NCBI GenBank assembly: GCA_021299265.1
Contig: JAJTGP010000046.1
Span: 1 to 46,479 of the forward strand
Length of the DNA stretch: 46,479 bases
Source of the DNA: Hyphomonadaceae bacterium
Lineage (GTDB): Bacteria; Pseudomonadota; Alphaproteobacteria; Caulobacterales; Aquidulcibacteraceae
Reading direction: 5' to 3'
The translations under genes and the position numbers were made by a program. The notes under the pieces are model-generated. The model saw only the letters and a list, made by a program, of their open reading frames with translations, ran no database searches and was not told where the DNA came from. Shown here piece by piece: positions 9,341-17,255 of this stretch (its first letter is position 1; each line of letters starts with the position of its first letter).

Positions 9341-9462
9341 CGTTAGACAGGCCCCCAGAAGCCAGTACGGTTTATCCGTACAACGGTCACGCAGTCGTGA
9401 TACGCCTAATTTCCACGCAAATAAAAGGGTTATTTTGTCGCAGGGTCTGACCACCATTTTTA

Positions 9463-9477
9463 CTGGATGTCATCCAG
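9463..9477. promoter_or_regulatory. Perfect 7+1+7 inverted repeat between ccoN and a divergent gene
   Basis: CTGGATG-T-CATCCAG is a perfect palindrome with one central base. It lies about 125 bp upstream of ccoN and 53 bp upstream of the divergent small membrane protein at 9530. Its position in the shared promoter region suits an operator for a dimeric regulator. It does not match FNR/FixK consensus. With a one-base loop it is unlikely to act as an RNA hairpin. The assignment is inference from symmetry and position. Confidence 0.4.
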
Positions 9478-9529
9478 CTTTTCAGGCATGGTGACATCCT
9501 CACAAACACGTGAAGAGGCTTTTGGTTCC

Positions 9530-9850
9530 ATGAGTACAATTCAGGCAATAACCAATAAAGCCACTAAAATGCCAATTTTTTCAAAGGACCATCGTATCCT
9601 GGTATTGGCGCTCGTCAGCCTTGGCGGTGTGCTCATTGCATTGGGCCCTTGGTTGTCGGGGACACCGCAGTCACTGGGGACGTGGTGTCATCATGCCGCA
9701 AGTTTCGGCGCGCAATTCTCGATCCAAGATCTCATCTGGATGGCAAACCAGCACTGTAGCTATTGCTACCTCGGTGCGGCAATGATTGGAATCGGCATTG
9801 CGACAGGGTTGCTAAGGCCACCCAAGCGGCACGCTTCAGCAGCAACTTAG
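9530..9850 (+). CDS. Small Cys/His-rich membrane protein, function unknown
   Basis: About 106 aa from the ATG at 9530 (MSTIQAITNK). The ORF-track start at 9467 begins inside the inverted repeat. There are two hydrophobic helices (ILVLALVSLGGVLIALGPWL and YLGAAMIGIGIATGLL) separated by a loop with WCHHAASFG and HCSYCYLG. The paired CHH and HCxxC groups would face one side of the membrane and could bind a metal or form disulfides. No family was recognised. It diverges from the cbb3 operon, so a link to haem/copper handling is possible but unproven. The stop codon overlaps that of the convergent transglycosylase gene. Confidence 0.6.
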   Translation: MSTIQAITNKATKMPIFSKDHRILVLALVSLGGVLIALGPWLSGTPQSLGTWCHHAASFGAQFSIQDLIWMANQHCSYCYLGAAMIGIGIATGLLRPPKRHASAAT

Positions 9851-10851
9851 ATTGGCGCTTTCAGATCAAAGCCAAACGCAGACTCGTCACCAGTACTACG
9901 GCTTGATGCGCCATCTGGCGACAGGATCTGGGCTATAGACTTCATTCCCAAGAGAGACTGGATGATATCAAGGCCAGCCTCTTCCTGCTTTTGATCCCCT
10001 GCCCCATAAAGTTGAGCAAGCATGGTGGGGTTCAAACCCGACAGGGACTTCTCATCGCCGTCGGCAACTTGCCCCAAGAGACGCATGAAGTCATTAGGCT
10101 GACCATTAAACGAATCATTTTCCATCAGGCTTGACATTAGACGACTGGCCATTCCACGATCAATTGTGCCTGCTGCATAAGTCTTGGGACCAAACAAATG
10201 GGCGGGCTCGTCACCTAATTCGTGCTGGCTCACAGCGGGTGCTTGCCGGTTAGCAGTCGCGCGCAGATTGTCCAAGACTTCTGCAACCGTGCGCTCGGCC
10301 CCCCCATTTTTATAAAAAATCGGACGGTTCGCGGCTGCTGCACTAGGAAACAAGTCGGCAGCGCTGGCCCATGGCCGGTCGCGCGCGGCATTGACCAATT
10401 CAGCAGCCCCGCCTGCCCCGAGAAAGTGCGCGGCATAGAGGTCGCCGGCTTCAGGCTCCTGACCGGTGCGACCGCGCAAATAATCTGCATTGTCGCTGGC
10501 AAATTCTGCCGCCATCAGGGATGAAATTTTGGGGTCATAGCGCAGATCCAAGATGGCTCGACGCAGGCCAGGGTCCGACACATTTGGGCGGCCATTGGCC
10601 CCCATTTCAATCATCGACGCCTCCGCGCCCAAGCCGTGCTTGGCGCCGTGTCGCTTGACCGTTGTGAGCCATGTTGCGTCAAGAAACTGAAACAGGCCCG
10701 TGGCGCTAGACGTTTTGGCTTCAGCCTTAGGATTGAGCGAGCTCTCACGGACAGCGGTCGACAACAGAAACTGGAAACTCATGCCCGTGGTGCGCGAGGC
10801 GTGGGCAATAGCTTGGCGTACGGGTGAGCCGCCAATGGCTTCAGGTGTCAC
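9847..10851 (-). CDS. Lytic transglycosylase (SLT-like fold) domain protein
   Basis: 334 aa from a GTG at 10851, 8 nt after AGGAG. The N-terminal third has the SLT lysozyme-like signature. Catalytic Glu is E36 in STAVRESSLNP, followed by SSATGLFQFLDATWL and, further on, YDPKISSLMAAEF and DLYAAHFLGAGGA. The C-terminal half is low in recognisable motifs. No signal peptide is seen, so it may be exported by another route (for example flagellar) or act after lysis. SLT proteins cleave peptidoglycan to make room for envelope structures, and in Caulobacter relatives such genes serve polar organelles. A CtrA-like half-site lies about 70 bp upstream. Its end overlaps the convergent gene by 4 nt. Confidence 0.78.
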   Translation of the reverse strand: MTPEAIGGSPVRQAIAHASRTTGMSFQFLLSTAVRESSLNPKAEAKTSSATGLFQFLDATWLTTVKRHGAKHGLGAEASMIEMGANGRPNVSDPGLRRAILDLRYDPKISSLMAAEFASDNADYLRGRTGQEPEAGDLYAAHFLGAGGAAELVNAARDRPWASAADLFPSAAAANRPIFYKNGGAERTVAEVLDNLRATANRQAPAVSQHELGDEPAHLFGPKTYAAGTIDRGMASRLMSSLMENDSFNGQPNDFMRLLGQVADGDEKSLSGLNPTMLAQLYGAGDQKQEEAGLDIIQSLLGMKSIAQILSPDGASSRSTGDESAFGFDLKAPI

Positions 10852-10921
10852 TTGCTTGTCTCCTACAGCGCTTCAGCCGCACTTCGGGCGTCCGGTTCCA
10901 CGGGTGCAGGATCAACCAAAC

Positions 10922-10929
10922 ATGGTTAA
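10922..10929 (-). promoter_or_regulatory. CtrA-like half-site (TTAACCAT) upstream of the transglycosylase gene
   Basis: The minus strand reads TTAACCAT about 70 bp before the GTG of the transglycosylase gene. A GANTC site (GAGTC) sits immediately upstream of it, and a GTTAG...CTAAC inverted repeat lies a few bases further on. TTAACC-type half-sites are bound by CtrA in Caulobacterales. A full TTAA-N7-TTAA pair is not present, so this is a candidate only. Confidence 0.35.
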
Positions 10930-10961
10930 GACTCTGTTAGCGTAACTCTAACATGCAGAAA

Positions 10962-12131
10962 TCAATAAGATTTTGGTAGGCCCAAAACCTTCTCCGCCAC
11001 GAAATTGAGAATCATTTCGCGCGAAACCGGTGCGATCCGAGCAATCATTGATTCGCGGAACATGCGTTCGACCTGATATTCCTTGGCATAGCCCATCCCG
11101 CCATGCGCCAGCACGGCTGCCTCGCAGGCATGGTAACCAGCTTCTGCGCCAAGATATTTGGCGGCATTGGCTTCTGCGCCGCAATCAAGGCCTGCGTCAA
11201 ACAAGGCGGCAGCCTTCATCACCAAAAGCTCTGCGGCTTCCAATTCGCACCAAGACTTAGCGAGTGGATGCGCGACGCCTTGATTCATGCCGATTGGACG
11301 GCCAAACACAACGCGCTCCTTGGCATATTGGGCAGCACGGGCAAGCGCTGCACGACCCAAGCCAATGGCTTCGACGGCAAACAACACCCGCTCTGGGTTC
11401 AGGCCTGAAAGAATGTATTTAAAGCCCTTGCCCTCTTCACCAATCAGGGCGTCATGGGGGACTTTCAAATCCTCGATAAACAGCATGTTACATTCCACTG
11501 CCTTGCGGCCCATTTTCGGGATGGGCTTGGCATCGATGGTGGTGCGGTCAAAGTCGCAGTAAAACAAGCTGAGGCCGTCGGTTGGGCGAGCAGCTTCTTC
11601 GCGCGGCGTGGTGCGTGCCAGAATCAGGATTTTGTCGGCACGCTGGGCAGAGGTGGTCCAAATCTTTCGGCCCGTAATCGTATAGCCTTCATTGGTCCGT
11701 AAGGCGCGCGTGGTGATTGCAGCGGTCTCAAGGCCAGCATTCGGCTCTGTCACGGCAAAGCACATCTTGTGTTCACCGGTAATGAGCTTGGGCAAGAAGG
11801 CCTGCTTTTGGGCTTCAGTCCCAAATTTCTCGATCGGCTTTGGGCCAAAGATGTTCAAATGGATGGCCGAAGCGCCTGAAAAGCCAGCGCCAGATTGGGC
11901 CACTGTCTTCATCACGATGGCAGCTTCAACCAAGCCAAGCCCCGCCCCGCCATAGGCTTCTGGGAAGGCACAACCCAACCAACCGCCATCTGCCATATCG
12001 GCCACAAAAGGCTCTGGGAAACAGCCCGTCTCGTCGGTTTCAGACCAAAAGGCATCATCATATTTGGCGCAGATGCGGCCCACGGCTTCTTCAATCGCAC
12101 GGTGCTCTTCACTCATTTCAAAGCCGCTCAT
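10962..12131 (-). CDS. Acyl-CoA dehydrogenase family protein
   Basis: 389 aa from the ATG at 12131 (MSGFEMSEEH), preceded by GGGAGACGAG. The ORF-track start at 12203 overlaps the neighbouring gene and is less likely. It shows the three-part ACAD fold: an N-terminal helical domain, a middle beta domain (MCFAVTEPNAGLETAAITTRA and KIWTTSAQRAD), and a C-terminal helical domain ending with the FAD/dimer motif (LAHGGMGYAKEYQVERMFRES). It oxidises an acyl-CoA at the alpha-beta position using FAD and passes electrons to ETF. Substrate chain length cannot be told. It follows the ThiO-like gene by 46 bp on the same strand. Confidence 0.9.
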   Translation of the reverse strand: MSGFEMSEEHRAIEEAVGRICAKYDDAFWSETDETGCFPEPFVADMADGGWLGCAFPEAYGGAGLGLVEAAIVMKTVAQSGAGFSGASAIHLNIFGPKPIEKFGTEAQKQAFLPKLITGEHKMCFAVTEPNAGLETAAITTRALRTNEGYTITGRKIWTTSAQRADKILILARTTPREEAARPTDGLSLFYCDFDRTTIDAKPIPKMGRKAVECNMLFIEDLKVPHDALIGEEGKGFKYILSGLNPERVLFAVEAIGLGRAALARAAQYAKERVVFGRPIGMNQGVAHPLAKSWCELEAAELLVMKAAALFDAGLDCGAEANAAKYLGAEAGYHACEAAVLAHGGMGYAKEYQVERMFRESMIARIAPVSREMILNFVAEKVLGLPKSY

Positions 12132-12177
12132 TCTACTCGTCTCCCGTGCATTTGTCCGGACATTTATGACCCGCCTT

Positions 12178-13242
12178 TTAGCTGGAAAAGCGCTCGGGTG
12201 CAAAGAGGTTCATCAAAACCCCATCCAGTATTTTGCCAGATATAAGCTGGCTTAAATAGGCGCCAATAGCGGGTGCCAGCAGCCAGCCATTCCGATAGGT
12301 CCCTGTAGCGAGATAGACACCAACTGCTCCACTTGCCCCGACCAGGGGCAGATGGTCCGGCGTATTGGGGCGCAGCCCTGCCCACGCCTCGACGACCGGA
12401 GACGCATCCAATGATGGGAGGATGGCTTTGGCTTCGGCCAGCAGTGCCAACACTGGATCGATGTCGACGCTAATTGTGGGGGCTGCCAGCGGGTCAGAGG
12501 ACGCGCCAATGATGAGGCTCCCACCCCGCGACAACAGATAAATCCGGCCAGCACGCACAATAGGGCTAGCCATTCCTGGATGCGCCACGCGCACCATCTG
12601 GCCCTTGACTGGGCTTAAGGCTCTTAAGGTCGAGATAGATTGACCCAGACTTGCCGCGCCATAGCCATGGGCAAGCACAATTGTTTCCGCTTCAAGGGTA
12701 CGTCCATCCAAAAGGTGAACGCGATGCGGGGCGAGTATCTCGGCTTGGCCGGTGACAAGGTCGCCACCGAGCACTTGAAACTGGTTCAGCAGGCTCTTGA
12801 GGGCCGCACGGGGGTCCAACGCGCGCTCGCCTAGCGCTCTAAAGGCCGCCCGTGCGGTTAGGCCGTTTGGCACAGAAACAAGTTCGAGGTCCAAGCCTAG
12901 TGTAGCGGCCCGGCGCTGTAAGGCTGAAAGCGCCCCCTCTTCATCTTGCGTGCGAGCTAGGAAAAGGCTGGGTGCTTGCAAATCGATCGCGCAAGTCTGC
13001 GCCAATTGTTGCCATTGTTCAGCGCTCTTCAAGGCGAATTGGACATAAGCGTCCGGACAGGCTGGATCAGCTGCCATCTCATAAAGCGGTGCCAGCATGC
13101 CGCCAGAGGCCCAACCAGCGCCACGCACGCCTGAATCAACAATCGCAACGCGATAGCCATCCCGGAGAAGCGCGATGCCAGTACAAAGGCCGACAGGTCC
13201 TGCCCCGACGATCAAAATGGATGGTTGATGCGGCATTCTCAT
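12178..13242 (-). CDS. FAD-dependent amino-acid oxidase, ThiO/DadA-like
   Basis: About 354 aa. The N-terminal dinucleotide-binding motif is ILIVGAGPVGLCTGIALLRDG, followed by GASWASGGMLAP-like text (GAGWASGGMLAPLYE). The C-terminal second FAD contact is WAGLRPNTPDHLPLVG...GVYLATGTYRNGWLLAP, typical of glycine oxidase ThiO and D-amino-acid dehydrogenases. ThiO makes iminoglycine for thiazole synthesis in thiamine biosynthesis. No other thi gene is visible here, so the specific role is uncertain. The ORF track starts at a TTG at 13272. ATG at 13242 (or 13236) fits better with the usual short leader before the FAD motif, although no clear ribosome site supports any of them. Confidence 0.82.
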   Translation of the reverse strand: MRMPHQPSILIVGAGPVGLCTGIALLRDGYRVAIVDSGVRGAGWASGGMLAPLYEMAADPACPDAYVQFALKSAEQWQQLAQTCAIDLQAPSLFLARTQDEEGALSALQRRAATLGLDLELVSVPNGLTARAAFRALGERALDPRAALKSLLNQFQVLGGDLVTGQAEILAPHRVHLLDGRTLEAETIVLAHGYGAASLGQSISTLRALSPVKGQMVRVAHPGMASPIVRAGRIYLLSRGGSLIIGASSDPLAAPTISVDIDPVLALLAEAKAILPSLDASPVVEAWAGLRPNTPDHLPLVGASGAVGVYLATGTYRNGWLLAPAIGAYLSQLISGKILDGVLMNLFAPERFSS

Positions 13243-13344
13243 TGGATCGGCTGTGTCATGGGGAAGGCTCAACCCTCAGCCAAAGAGATGAAATGTCGAA
13301 AAGGCCATCTGAGGCCGTAAATGGCCAAAAGGCAAAAACTCGCA

Positions 13345-13421
13345 TGGTACCGTGAAGTGGAATTGAACCGCTGACCTCCAGAGCCACAATCTGGCGCTCT
13401 AACCAACTGAGCTACCACGGC
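13345..13421 (-). tRNA. tRNA-His (anticodon GTG)
   Basis: A full 77-nt cloverleaf on the minus strand. The acceptor stem GCCGTGG pairs with TCACGGT, with G-U at both ends. The D arm is GCTC..GAGC. The anticodon arm is CCAGA-TTGTGGC-TCTGG with anticodon GTG, and the T loop is TTCAATT. The 3' end is A73 plus an encoded CCA. The templated base at -1 is T, not G, and the discriminator is A rather than the usual C. A clade of alphaproteobacteria is known to lack the G-1:C73 identity pair, and this fits. The T stem has one C-A mismatch (AGCGG/CCACT). Confidence 0.95.
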
Positions 13422-13508
13422 ACACATGCGAGGGGGCGGGAGATATACTGTCCGCCCTTTTTCTTCAAGTCCCCTAGTGTTCAAATCCATGTTTTGCTTC
13501 AGCTTGCG

Positions 13509-14120
13509 CTAGAACAAATAACCCAATTTTTCGATCTGGGTCCGCAACGCGCCGAGACGCGTGCTCGTTCCAGGGATGTCTTTGAACCGGCTGGAACTGC
13601 GCAAACTTTCTATGGTGGCCCGGCGTCTCCTGAAGGTCAGGACAGCGCGAGGGTCATAGCCTGAGGCAAGATGGGCCTCCAAAGCACCGCGGTCTAAAGC
13701 CTCGCCGCGAACAGCAGGTCGAGCAGCCAGTGTGCGCTGGCAGAACCAAGCGGCTAATTCTGCCTCTGACTGGCAGGCCGCAATAAAGCCGGACGTGGCC
13801 CAAACCTTGCCACCAGACAAAACCTCCGCGCGAACAGCTCCGGTTTCCAGAACGCCGACTTCCAAACCCGCATTGGGCTGACCTAAAGTGCGCCAGATCC
13901 GATCCGTCACATTCAAAAGCCGGGCGTATTCACGGCCAGATTGGCGAAAATTTGAAAGCGACTTCAGGGCTATCCAATCTTGGGTGCCCTTTGAGCGCGC
14001 ATGAGCTTGGCCCGCAAAACCTGTCAGCGACAATGACAAAAAGCTTAGGACGGTGCGCCGCTTCAGCACATCCCCCACATGGCGCTTGCAGCCCTCCATT
14101 TCCTGCACGCTCTCGCTCAC
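13509..14120 (-). CDS. Tat-exported M48-like protein lacking the zinc site (probable pseudo-peptidase)
   Basis: About 203 aa from a GTG at 14120; ATG at 14099 is an alternative. The N-terminus LKRRTVLSFLSLSLTGFAGQAHA is a likely twin-arginine signal ending in an AHA cleavage site. The body follows the M48 peptidase plan. SGGKVWATSGFIAACQSEAELAAWF lines up with the usual GG-x-x-VTxGLL..SEAELAAVLAHE segment. YDPRAVLTFRRR and GTSTRLGALRTQI match the C-terminal M48 repeats. The HExxH position reads CQRTL, so both histidines and the glutamate are gone. It is therefore probably a non-catalytic paralogue (chaperone or binding role) or decaying. It sits alone between tRNA-His and the M16 protease gene. 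Confidence 0.6.
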   Translation of the reverse strand: MSESVQEMEGCKRHVGDVLKRRTVLSFLSLSLTGFAGQAHARSKGTQDWIALKSLSNFRQSGREYARLLNVTDRIWRTLGQPNAGLEVGVLETGAVRAEVLSGGKVWATSGFIAACQSEAELAAWFCQRTLAARPAVRGEALDRGALEAHLASGYDPRAVLTFRRRRATIESLRSSSRFKDIPGTSTRLGALRTQIEKLGYLF

Positions 14121-14195
14121 GCTGCACCGCCCTCGCCTTTGCTTAACAAAGGCCGCTACGCCGCTCGGATAAGCAAATCAAGCCCGCCCGTCGCT

Positions 14196-17141
14196 TCAGG
14201 GTTTGGTCAGGGCAGCCTTAGAGTCCGACGGAGCGGCCTTCTCTGGCAAGACCTGAATGCGAATGGCGTTTTGCGGCAACAGATAACGCTTCGCGATCTC
14301 GTGTAATTGCGCGGGCGTGATAGCCAATAGACGCGCTTCTGCTTGCGCTTCGCGATCCTTTCGGAAGCCAGAGTTCGAGCCAGGCAGCTTAGGTGTGTCC
14401 AATTCAGAAAGAATTGAGGACCAATAGCCATTGTTCTGGCGTGACCGCTCTTGACCCTTCACAGCAGGTTCGACCACACGCTTCAGCTCGTCCAAGGTCA
14501 CCCCGTCTCGCACCAGATCAGCGGCGATACCGTCGATAATGGCTTCGACCGGCTTGACTTGATCTGGCGTCACCGAAGCATGCGCATAGAAGCGTCCAAG
14601 ATCGGCATAGGACGTCGACGTCCAACCGCCATTTGGCGAGTAGGACTGGCCTGCAGCTTCACGGACCTTATCGGTCAGGCGCAATTGGAGGATTTCCGCC
14701 AGAATGTAAAAGCGCTCAGCCTCGAACGGATCAATGCCGCCTTTGGTACGCCAGGATACATGGACAATCGCCTGTTCGGGTGGCCCCTTATGCGTCAGGA
14801 CGCGCGCTGGCTGGCCAGTTGGCTTAGAACGGATCGTTGCCAGTTGAGCTGTGTTTAAGGCCAGCCCCGCACGTTTGGGTAAGGTTCCAAAGGTCTTGGC
14901 CACCGCAGCTACGACAGAATCAAACTCTGCATCGCCGACAACGACGACATGGATGGTGCCTTCTTCCCGCAACCGCTTCAGATAGGCCTTACCCTTCTCG
15001 TCATCATTGGCGAGATACTTCTGCAAGCTTGGTTCTTCGTAGGCCGGATTGCCAGTCTCAAAATAGGTCGAACTGTAAAATCCAAAAACGCCTGAAGCCG
15101 TCTGATTATAGGAGTCCCAACTTGTTTTGAGTGCATCGCGCATCATTAGAGCCGGGCGTGGACCCATCCGTGGTTCAACCACTTGGCTCAACATGACTTG
15201 CAATTGCTCAGGCAAATCCGCGATCGCTGGGCTTGCATACATTTCCAGCGTGTCAGGATCGATCCGGACCGAGGCTAATGAAGTTGACCGACCTGCAAAG
15301 GCGCTGATCGATTGATCCAATGTCAAATCTCCAACACCGTCACCACCCCAAGCAGCATCGGCAAATGTAGACCAGAAAGGATTATCTTGTGGGAAGGCCA
15401 AATGGCCCGCATTAATCCCAATGCGGATATTGGCGCGGTCTTTTGTATAATCGGTATGCATGAAGGACAGGCGCACACCGTTCTCAAAAATCACCACTTT
15501 GGCTTTAGGATGAGCGAGTTCTTCGACTTTTTTGACCTTGCCCGGAGGCCCAAGATTGAGGGGTTTAAACTCAGCCTTTTTGACCTCCTCACGTTTGGGC
15601 AGCGGAGCCGCCATGGCGGTTTTCCAAGCATCAAGAACCGTCTTTTCGCCGCCGTTGACTGGTGCTTTAGCAATCAGAATGAGCGCTGGATCCCCACCCT
15701 GCCACCAAGAGACGAAAGCACGATTGACCGCCTCTGGCGTTGCAGCTGCGGCCAATTGGTCAAAAATGGCCAAATTATCTTGCGGACTGGTTGTCACGCC
15801 ATCAGCACCAAGCGCACCGATCAATGAGCCGGATATCCCTGTCGTCCGGCGCGTAGGCTCTTCCTTAATTGCGCGCTCAAGTCCAAGCCTGTTCTCTTTG
15901 ATCTCTTCTTCAATTTCTGCCGCTGTGAAGCCGGTGGCTAAAGCCTGACGCAATTCTATCACAACAGTCTTCAAGGCCTCTTGCCACGCGTCTTCTCTCG
16001 GCAGAACGGCAAAAGTGGCCGTTAGTCCATTCTCATCTGTCACCTTTTGATAAAAGACCCCCAGGGTAGGCGGATTATCAACCAACTGAAGGCGGGCGAG
16101 CCGTCGTTGGAATACGCCTTGCGCCAAGGACTGTAAGCCCGACCATTTGCGTTTCGCCTGTGTATCGAGATCGCCGTAATCGGTCTCATCGGGACGGGTC
16201 TGCGCCACCATAACAACAATGGGCTGCTCAGGTTCAACAATGATTTTGGCCCGAAGTGGGCTCACGTCCCACGTGCCATTGTTCGGATCAGATGGTGCTT
16301 TGGCCGCTTTCGGCTTCCAATCTGAGAACTTTGCAGTGATGAGGGCCTTTGTGGCTTCCACATCCACGTCGCCTGTAACCACTAGAACAGCGCGCTCTGG
16401 CCGATACCACGTTTCGTAGAATTCGCGCACTTTGGCGGCAGTCGCAGTCTCCAAGGTTTCCTTCACACCAATAGGATCGCGCAGCGTGCTGATGTCTTTG
16501 GGGTACAAGAATTCAGTGATTTGCCGCGATATCCGCCGCCCCGGCCCATCACCGTCATTCATCTCGGAAATGACCACGCCGATCTCGCGCTTAATCGCAT
16601 CGTCTTTCAACAACAGACGATCGGCCGTCTCGCGAAAAATCGATAGAGCCGTATCCAACCGGCCACCATCGGCGCTGGGGATGTCGAGCTTATACATTGT
16701 CTCTTCAAGATTCACATGCGCATTGACGTGGCTACCAAAACTTGCGCCCAAACGCTCCATCGTCTTGGTGAGTTCACCTTCGGGAATATTGGTAGAGCCG
16801 TTAAACGCCATATGCTCGATGAAATGGGCAAAGCCACGCTGATCGTCACGCTCGTACTTCGAGCCCGCCTCAATCCGAAAGCGCAGCGACACTTGTTTTT
16901 CCGGTAATTTGTTAGGGCGGATGGCATAGCGCAGGCCGTTCGGCAAAACGCCATAGACCACATCTTTACTGGGCTTAAGATCCGATCCTTCCCACGGCCA
17001 AACTGCACCGGGCGGCGTGGCCGCGACTGGGCGCGTTTGGCTAATGGCTTGGGCTGCAACCTGTTGAGGTAGAGCGGGCAAGGCAAGCAAAACTGAAATA
17101 CAAAAAAGCGAAGCGGTGCGAACAATGAACTGTTTAATCAT
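14196..17141 (-). CDS. M16 family zinc metalloprotease (PqqL/insulinase-like), secreted
   Basis: 981 aa from the ATG at 17141 (MIKQFIVRTASLF). The ORF-track start at 17153 is a TTG. The Sec signal peptide ends around ALPQQVAAQA. The inverted zinc motif HxxEH is present as HFIEHMAFNG near residue 105, with the downstream zinc Glu probably in the ETADRLLLKDDAIKREIGVVISE region. The domain layout is two M16 halves: active N-terminal, and inactive C-terminal with YDPNGG-like text (SYSPNGGW). These periplasmic enzymes degrade peptides. It diverges from the gamma-glutamyltransferase gene (115 bp between starts), so both may act in periplasmic peptide or glutathione breakdown. No frame defects are seen. 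Confidence 0.92.
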   Translation of the reverse strand: MIKQFIVRTASLFCISVLLALPALPQQVAAQAISQTRPVAATPPGAVWPWEGSDLKPSKDVVYGVLPNGLRYAIRPNKLPEKQVSLRFRIEAGSKYERDDQRGFAHFIEHMAFNGSTNIPEGELTKTMERLGASFGSHVNAHVNLEETMYKLDIPSADGGRLDTALSIFRETADRLLLKDDAIKREIGVVISEMNDGDGPGRRISRQITEFLYPKDISTLRDPIGVKETLETATAAKVREFYETWYRPERAVLVVTGDVDVEATKALITAKFSDWKPKAAKAPSDPNNGTWDVSPLRAKIIVEPEQPIVVMVAQTRPDETDYGDLDTQAKRKWSGLQSLAQGVFQRRLARLQLVDNPPTLGVFYQKVTDENGLTATFAVLPREDAWQEALKTVVIELRQALATGFTAAEIEEEIKENRLGLERAIKEEPTRRTTGISGSLIGALGADGVTTSPQDNLAIFDQLAAAATPEAVNRAFVSWWQGGDPALILIAKAPVNGGEKTVLDAWKTAMAAPLPKREEVKKAEFKPLNLGPPGKVKKVEELAHPKAKVVIFENGVRLSFMHTDYTKDRANIRIGINAGHLAFPQDNPFWSTFADAAWGGDGVGDLTLDQSISAFAGRSTSLASVRIDPDTLEMYASPAIADLPEQLQVMLSQVVEPRMGPRPALMMRDALKTSWDSYNQTASGVFGFYSSTYFETGNPAYEEPSLQKYLANDDEKGKAYLKRLREEGTIHVVVVGDAEFDSVVAAVAKTFGTLPKRAGLALNTAQLATIRSKPTGQPARVLTHKGPPEQAIVHVSWRTKGGIDPFEAERFYILAEILQLRLTDKVREAAGQSYSPNGGWTSTSYADLGRFYAHASVTPDQVKPVEAIIDGIAADLVRDGVTLDELKRVVEPAVKGQERSRQNNGYWSSILSELDTPKLPGSNSGFRKDREAQAEARLLAITPAQLHEIAKRYLLPQNAIRIQVLPEKAAPSDSKAALTKP

Positions 17142-17255
17142 AGACCGATCCAACCACAGGTTAGCCCCTTTGCCAAGGTGGCAGACGCGCTAGATGACGA
17201 GGATAACAATGTTGTTTACAGTGCCTCAAATTGGCGACTTAGGGGGTCTACGCGC

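Noticed and set aside
9340-9530. FNR/FixK binding site upstream of ccoN
   Set aside because: I looked for TTGAT-N4-ATCAA and TTGA-N6-TCAA on both strands and saw no acceptable match. TGTGAGGATGTCAC resembles a CRP site but has the wrong spacer.
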